Under the pieces are notes generated by a model that saw only the letters and a list, made by a program, of their open reading frames with translations, did not search any database and was not told where the DNA came from. Source: Dethiobacter sp. (GTDB taxonomy: Bacteria > Bacillota_D > Dethiobacteria > Dethiobacterales > Dethiobacteraceae). Taken from it: a DNA stretch of 9,035 bases. The stretch lies in the NCBI GenBank assembly GCA_018333395.1, contig JAGXSQ010000053.1, positions 1 to 9,035 of the forward strand, given 5' to 3'. Below are positions 4,792 through 9,035 of the stretch, piece by piece; positions within the stretch are counted from its first letter, which is position 1; each line of letters opens with the position of its first letter. Made by a program: the position numbers and the translations under genes.

Positions 4792-5886
4792 ATGGAGAAG
4801 AGAGTACGTGAAATTATAGAGTTGGCCGCCGCCGGTGGCGAAATGGGACACGCGGAAGTGGCGGCGTTGCTGGGCAGTACCGGGGAAGAGGAGACATATT
4901 TGCTGGCCACGGCAGACAAAGTCAGAAGAGAGTTCATGGGAGATCATGTGCACCTGCGGGGTCTGATTGAGTTTTCCAATTATTGCGAGCGCAACTGTCT
5001 TTACTGTGGTCTGCGCCATGCTAACAGTGCCTTGGTGCGCTACAGGCTGGAGGCGGAGGAGATACTGTCTGTCGCCAGGGCTGGCGCTGCTTTGGGCTAC
5101 CGGACGGTGGTGCTACAGTCCGGCGAGGACTCCTACTACACGACCGAGATGCTGGCCGGCATTGTCTATCAGCTGAAAAGTGAACTCGATTTGGCTGTAA
5201 CTTTAAGCGTTGGTGAACGCGGCCGGGAGGACTATAAAATGTGGCGGGAAGCCGGGGCGGACCGCTATCTGTTAAAGCACGAAACGTCTGACCGCGAACT
5301 TTACCGGGCGCTGCACCCGGATATGACTTTTGACAACCGCCAGCGCTGCTTGTACGAGCTGCGGGAGCTGGGCTATCAGGTAGGTTCAGGCTGTATGGTG
5401 GGGTTGCCCGGACAGACTAGAGAATCTATGGCTGATGACTTGCTTTTTTTGCGAGATCTGGACGTGGAGATGGCCGGTATCGGTCCGTTTATCCCTAATC
5501 CCAGAACTCCTCTTGGCGAGTACCCGCTAGGGACGCTGGACATGACGCTGAAAATGATAGCCACTGCCCGACTGCTCTTGCCGCAGGCGCACCTGCCGGC
5601 CACTACGGCGCTCGGCACCATCGACAGCCAGGGACGCCAGAAGGCTCTCTTGGCTGGCGCTAACGTGGTTATGCCCAACATCACTCCCAACCGCTACCGT
5701 CGAATGTACGAAATTTATCCGAACAAGATTTGCCTAGATGACAACCCCGCGCACTGCCGCAACTGTATTGGCGGCATCATCGCTTCGCTCGGCCGAACGG
5801 TAGCCACAGACTGCGGACACAGCCCCAAAGATACCTTTGCGCCGCCTACCAAAGTAGAGAACCTGAGCGTGGCCGATAATGCATAA
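4792..5886 (+). CDS. hydE: [FeFe]-hydrogenase maturase HydE, radical SAM enzyme
   Basis: HydE is a radical SAM enzyme that acts on the Fe(CO)2(CN)-cysteine synthon supplied by HydG, on the way to the dinuclear precursor of the H-cluster. The product has 364 residues, close to the family size. The radical SAM motif is C65-x3-C69-x2-C72 in NYCERNCLYCGLRHAN. The barrel continues with VVLQSGEDSYYTTEML, LLKHETSDRELYRALHP, GSGCMVGLPGQTRESM and GIGPFIPNPRTPLG, all typical of HydE rather than BioB or ThiH. A second cysteine set, C314-x7-C322-x2-C325 near the C-terminus, matches the spacing of the accessory cluster site of Thermotoga HydE, a site absent from some homologues. AAGGAGG at 4781-4787 lies four bases before ATG 4792. 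The 3' end overlaps hydF by eight bases, so translation is probably coupled. Confidence 0.96.
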   Translation: MEKRVREIIELAAAGGEMGHAEVAALLGSTGEEETYLLATADKVRREFMGDHVHLRGLIEFSNYCERNCLYCGLRHANSALVRYRLEAEEILSVARAGAALGYRTVVLQSGEDSYYTTEMLAGIVYQLKSELDLAVTLSVGERGREDYKMWREAGADRYLLKHETSDRELYRALHPDMTFDNRQRCLYELRELGYQVGSGCMVGLPGQTRESMADDLLFLRDLDVEMAGIGPFIPNPRTPLGEYPLGTLDMTLKMIATARLLLPQAHLPATTALGTIDSQGRQKALLAGANVVMPNITPNRYRRMYEIYPNKICLDDNPAHCRNCIGGIIASLGRTVATDCGHSPKDTFAPPTKVENLSVADNA

Positions 5887-7123
5887 TGCGCCAAGGAGCA
5901 ACCGTCTGCACATTGCTATTTTTGGCCGGCGAAACGCTGGTAAATCGAGCCTGATTAATGCCCTGACAAACCAGCCGGTGGCGCTGGTTTCCCCTGTCCC
6001 AGGCACAACCACTGACCCGGTGTTTAAATCAATGGAGATCTTGCCGATAGGGCCGGTAGTTCTGATTGACACGGCAGGTCTTGATGATGAGGGGGAGTTG
6101 GGGGAACTGCGCGTCAGGCGCTCTTACCAGATCCTGAAGCGGACTGATTTGGCTTTGCTGGTGCTGGATGCCGCCGAGCACGTCTCGCCCTACGAAGAAC
6201 GGATCCTGGCGCTTTGCCGGGAGAAGCAGGTGCCGGTAGTGGGTGTCCTGAATAAGGCTGACCTGCATCCGGTGACCGACAGCGAAAAAACTGCTTGGCA
6301 GGAAAAGCTGGGAATAGAGACAGTGGCGGTAAGCGCTATCACTGGTCGGGGGATTGGCGACCTGAAGCTGGCGATCATCCGTAGCGCTCCGTCGAGCTGG
6401 GATGAGCTAAGTATCATTGGTGATCTGCTGAGCCCTGGCGACACCGCCTTGCTGGTCGTGCCCATTGACAAAGCAGCGCCAAAAGGAAGGCTGATTCTGC
6501 CGCAGGTGCAAACGATCCGCGACATTCTGGACCATGGCGCCCTATCATTGGTTGTCACCGAGAGGGAACTGCCGCAGGCGCTGGCATGCCTAAGGGAGCG
6601 CCCGAAGATTGTGGTCACAGATTCGCAAGCTTTTCTAAAAGCAGAGTCCGATACACCGCCGGATGTGCCGCTGACCTCCTTTTCCATCCTTTTTGCCCGC
6701 TACAAAGGCGACCTGGCTACATTGGTGGCGGGAGCGCAGGGCATTGGCCGCTTGCGGCCGGGAGATAGGGTGCTGATGGCGGAGGCCTGCACGCACCACC
6801 GTGTGGAGGACGACATCGGTCGCGTCAAACTCCCGCGCTGGCTCCATCAGGTGGTGGGGGGGGAGCTTGACTTCGATTGGGTAAGCGGCCATGGTTTCCC
6901 TGAGAATTTGTCCGCCTATCAGCTTGTCATCCACTGTGGCGGATGCATGATCAACCGGCGGGAAATGCTGTCCCGCATCGCTTGTGCTCAAGAGGCCGGG
7001 GTGCCAATCGTCAATTATGGTGTCTGCATCGCCTACCTGATGGGCATCCTGCCGCGGGCGCTTTCGCCTTTCCCGGAGCTGCAGGCGCTATTCAAGTCAA
7101 CGCTGACATGGATTGCGCCGTAA
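5879..7123 (+). CDS. hydF: [FeFe]-hydrogenase maturation GTPase and scaffold HydF
   Basis: HydF is the scaffold on which the 2Fe subcluster is completed and from which it is handed to apo-HydA. The product has 414 residues. The N-terminal Era/TrmE-like GTPase domain (about 10-170) has the P-loop G16RRNAGKS23, switch threonines at 43-45, DTAG at 64-67, NKAD at 125-128 and SA at 152-153. The central dimerisation domain spans about 180-260. The C-terminal cluster domain has C304-T-H306 and, 45 residues after H306, H352-C-G-G-C356, the CxH...HCxxC signature that ligates the [4Fe-4S] cluster. All key residues are present. ATG 5879 lies within the last codons of hydE and has only a weak ribosome site, which suggests coupling to hydE translation. 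The gene ends 87 bases before hydG. Confidence 0.96.
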   Translation: MHNAPRSNRLHIAIFGRRNAGKSSLINALTNQPVALVSPVPGTTTDPVFKSMEILPIGPVVLIDTAGLDDEGELGELRVRRSYQILKRTDLALLVLDAAEHVSPYEERILALCREKQVPVVGVLNKADLHPVTDSEKTAWQEKLGIETVAVSAITGRGIGDLKLAIIRSAPSSWDELSIIGDLLSPGDTALLVVPIDKAAPKGRLILPQVQTIRDILDHGALSLVVTERELPQALACLRERPKIVVTDSQAFLKAESDTPPDVPLTSFSILFARYKGDLATLVAGAQGIGRLRPGDRVLMAEACTHHRVEDDIGRVKLPRWLHQVVGGELDFDWVSGHGFPENLSAYQLVIHCGGCMINRREMLSRIACAQEAGVPIVNYGVCIAYLMGILPRALSPFPELQALFKSTLTWIAP

Positions 7124-7153
7124 TACTACCGACACGGAAAGTTTGCTTTGGTA

Positions 7154-7200
7154 TTTTTCGTTGAGCGAGCCAAAACAATAACAATGACACGAAAAAGGAG
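7154..7200 (+). repeat. Inverted repeat ending at the hydG ribosome site
   Basis: TTTTTCGT (7154-7161) and ACGAAAAA (7189-7196) form a perfect eight-base inverted repeat with a 27-base loop. The right arm runs into the GGAG (7197-7200) of the hydG ribosome site. It could tune hydG translation or mark a processing point. The pairing is A/T-rich and may be incidental. Confidence 0.3.
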
Positions 7201-7210
7201 CGTAAAGCTT

Positions 7211-8638
7211 ATGGCGAGTGATTTTAAATCTGAGCAGTGGCAGCCGGCCGATTTTATCCGGGAGGATGAAATCCGACGGTTACTGGCAGAGGGAAAGCAG
7301 GCCTCCAGCGAAGAGGTGCAGAAAATAATTACCAAAGCCAAGGAGGGGGCGGGCCTTTCCTTGGCGGAGACGGCCGTTTTGCTGGAAAATGAGGATATCT
7401 TGCTGCAGAAAGAGCTGTTTGCGGCTGCCCGAGAAGTCAAGCTAAAGATTTATGGCCAGCGGCTCGTTTTGTTTGCGCCGTTGTATCTCAGCGACCACTG
7501 TATTAACAACTGCCTCTACTGTGGCTACCGGAGAGAGAATGACTTCCGGCGGTCTAGGCTTTCACAGGAAGAGTTGGCCGAAGAAGTGAGAGTTCTGGAA
7601 AACCTGGGACACAAGCGCTTGGCGCTGGAGGCGGGTGAACACCCTGCCGAGTGCCCCCTAGACTACATCATAGACTGCATTAAGACGATCTACACCCTTA
7701 AATTTAAAAACGGCAGTATTCGCCGTGTCAATATCAATATCGCTGCCACCACAGTGGATGACTACGCCCGGCTGAAAGCGGCGGACATCGGCACCTACAT
7801 CCTGTTCCAGGAAACCTACCACCGGGAGACCTACGGCAAGGTACACCTTAGCGGGCCAAAGAGCGACTACGACTGGCATACATGCGCTCACCACCGGGCT
7901 ATGCAAGGCGGAATTGACGATGTCGGGTTTGGCGTGCTCTTTGGTCTCTACGACTACAAGTTTGAGGTGCTGTCCATGCTCATGCATGCCCAGCACCTGG
8001 AGTCTCTTTTTGGCGTAGGACCACATACCATCTCGGTTCCCCGTCTGCGCCCGGCCCTCGGTATGGAGCTTGACCAGTTTCCCCATCTGGTCAGTGACGC
8101 GGACTTTGCCAGGCTGGTAGCGATTCTTCGCCTGGCGGTCCCTTACACGGGGCTGATTCTTTCCACTCGAGAGCGTCCTGCTCTTCGTGACCAACTGCTG
8201 GATTTAGGAATTTCGCAGCTTTCCGCTGGTTCCTGTACCGGGGTGGGTGGCTACCGTCGGGAGGACAGCGGAACAGATGAAGAAGAGGCGACACCGCAGT
8301 TTTCCGTCGACGACCACCGCAGTCCTGACCAGGTGCTGCAAAGCATCTGCCGCTCCGGTTACCTGCCTAGCTATTGCACAGCCTGCTACCGCCAGGGCCG
8401 TACCGGCGACCGTTTTATGGCGCTGGCGAAAAGCGGTAAAATCCAGGATGTCTGCCAGCCCAATGCTATTCTGACCTTTAAGGAGTATTTGCTCGACTAC
8501 GCTTCCCCGGAAACAAAGCTGGTAGGGGAGGAAACAATCCGCCGTCACCTGGCGGAAATCAAAAATGACAAGGTGCGCTCATCAACATTAGCAAGATTGG
8601 CATGTATCGAGCAGGGAGAGCGCGACCTATACCTCTAG
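7211..8638 (+). CDS. hydG: [FeFe]-hydrogenase maturase HydG, radical SAM tyrosine lyase
   Basis: HydG cleaves tyrosine to p-cresol and a glycine-derived fragment that becomes CO and cyanide, and builds the Fe(CO)2(CN)-cysteine synthon on its auxiliary cluster. The product has 475 residues from ATG 7211, the usual family length. The SAM cluster motif is C97-x3-C101-x2-C104 in DHCINNCLYCGYRREN. The C-terminal auxiliary cluster motif is C389-x2-C392-x22-C415, the CX2CX22C signature that separates HydG from ThiH and is needed for CO/CN formation. Other family blocks are ALEAGEHPAECPLDYI, ILFQETYHRETYGKVH, GFGVLFGLYDYKFEVL and SVPRLRPALGM. AAAAGGAG ends at 7200, ten bases before the chosen start. 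In-frame TTG 7148 and ATG 7184 lack ribosome sites and would add residues unlike the family. It is the last gene of the cassette. Confidence 0.96.
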   Translation: MASDFKSEQWQPADFIREDEIRRLLAEGKQASSEEVQKIITKAKEGAGLSLAETAVLLENEDILLQKELFAAAREVKLKIYGQRLVLFAPLYLSDHCINNCLYCGYRRENDFRRSRLSQEELAEEVRVLENLGHKRLALEAGEHPAECPLDYIIDCIKTIYTLKFKNGSIRRVNINIAATTVDDYARLKAADIGTYILFQETYHRETYGKVHLSGPKSDYDWHTCAHHRAMQGGIDDVGFGVLFGLYDYKFEVLSMLMHAQHLESLFGVGPHTISVPRLRPALGMELDQFPHLVSDADFARLVAILRLAVPYTGLILSTRERPALRDQLLDLGISQLSAGSCTGVGGYRREDSGTDEEEATPQFSVDDHRSPDQVLQSICRSGYLPSYCTACYRQGRTGDRFMALAKSGKIQDVCQPNAILTFKEYLLDYASPETKLVGEETIRRHLAEIKNDKVRSSTLARLACIEQGERDLYL

Positions 8639-8694
8639 GCTTACGACAATGCTGGTTAACAAGTCTTTCAAAAACAATCTGGTCTTCAATCTTA

Positions 8695-8748
8695 CCTGAA
8701 TCCGTGACTACCAGCCTTTATTTGCTATCACGGATTCAGGACAATTTT
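8695..8748 (+). terminator. Inverted repeat after hydG, probable terminator
   Basis: CCTGAATCCGTGA (8695-8707) is perfectly complementary to 8728-8740 (13 pairs), with a 20-base loop. A short TTTT (8745-8748) follows after four bases. It lies 57 bases past the hydG stop and before a candidate promoter, so it most likely ends the hyd transcript. The long loop and weak T run are unusual for an intrinsic terminator. Confidence 0.5.
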
Positions 8749-8757
8749 AACATTTGA

Positions 8758-8786
8758 TTGCAATTAAGGGACTGAAAAGTTAGAAT
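8758..8786 (+). promoter_or_regulatory. Candidate promoter for the last gene
   Basis: TTGCAA (8758-8763, 4 of 6) and TAGAAT (8781-8786, 5 of 6) are separated by exactly 17 bases. They lie between the hyd terminator and ATG 8821. Confidence 0.4.
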
Positions 8787-8820
8787 TAGGAAGGAGACTT
8801 CTCAGAAAGCGGGAGAGACT

Positions 8821-9035
8821 ATGGGTAAGAAGAGTCGGGGCAAACAGCAAAAAAACCAGGTGATGCAGGTTGCAAGTGAACAGCCTGTAACACAAGGCGT
8901 CTTGGCTCTAGTTGTTTTTGTTGGTTTGTGTATCCTGCTTTTTTATCCTCCTTATTTGCGGGCAATGTTTTTTACGGAGGAACAGTTGCCTACCCATCTC
9001 CTTACATATGTGCTGTTTATCCTGTGGTGGGTTGT
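8821..9035 (+). CDS. Membrane protein, N-terminal fragment (possibly O-antigen ligase-like)
   Basis: Seventy-one codons are visible before the window ends. The product starts with a very basic, glutamine-rich cytoplasmic tail (MGKKSRGKQQKN). A first membrane helix lies near residues 26-42 (GVLALVVFVGLCILLFY), followed by PPYLRAMFFTEEQLPTH and a second helix starting LLTYVLFILWWV. The pattern of a first helix, a short 'PPYLR..FF..EQL' loop and a second helix resembles the start of polytopic O-antigen ligase-like proteins of Firmicutes, but too little is present to be sure. GGGAGAG at 8811-8817 gives a close ribosome site to ATG 8821. It appears to have its own promoter and is not part of the hyd operon. 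Confidence 0.6.
   Translation, partial: MGKKSRGKQQKNQVMQVASEQPVTQGVLALVVFVGLCILLFYPPYLRAMFFTEEQLPTHLLTYVLFILWWV

Noticed and set aside
7658..8194. Long minus-strand frames, here and at 3217-3801 and 6190-6687
   Set aside because: They lie fully inside well-supported genes on the + strand, have low-complexity products without known motifs, and are shadows of biased codon use.

Overview
The window looks like chromosomal DNA of an anaerobic, hydrogen-metabolising Firmicute. Ribosome sites are strong AGGAGG type, GTG/TTG starts are used, and every gene reads on the + strand. The marker is a complete [FeFe]-hydrogenase maturation cassette: a TM1266-type small regulator, then hydE, hydF and hydG. 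The bPH-domain membrane protein, the DUF2284 protein and an aldo/keto reductase with a ferredoxin tail also fit Clostridia or Negativicutes. I cannot name a genus. No hydrogenase structural subunit (HydA) is present.

Layout. (1) Positions 2-1777: the C-terminal part of an ABC-2/NatB-like exporter permease, then a five-helix membrane protein with a central bacterial PH-like domain. (2) 1923-3864: a DUF2284 cysteine-rich metal-binding protein, a 55-residue zinc-ribbon protein, a strong hairpin at 2846-2883, and an aldo/keto reductase fused to a 2[4Fe-4S] ferredoxin domain. (3) 4023-4322: an unrecognised 99-residue protein, followed by a terminator-like hairpin. (4) 4333-4532: a probable promoter and a leader that ends in a clear intrinsic terminator, with an upstream segment able to form a competing antiterminator. 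(5) 4533-8638: TM1266-like gene, hydE, hydF and hydG, tightly packed. (6) 8695-9035: an inverted repeat, a candidate promoter and the start of a membrane protein that runs off the window.

How the genes work together. HydG (radical SAM, tyrosine lyase) makes the Fe-CO/CN synthon. HydE (radical SAM) converts it to the dinuclear precursor. HydF (GTPase with a C-terminal FeS site) is the scaffold that delivers the 2Fe subcluster to apo-hydrogenase. The TM1266-type protein is habitually linked to these genes. All diagnostic cysteine motifs are intact, so the cassette should be functional.

The most interesting non-coding element is the leader before the cassette. It has two mutually exclusive RNA pairings and a small open reading frame with a good ribosome site that crosses the terminator. 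This suggests that expression of the maturation genes is controlled by transcription attenuation. The RNA class is not one I recognise.
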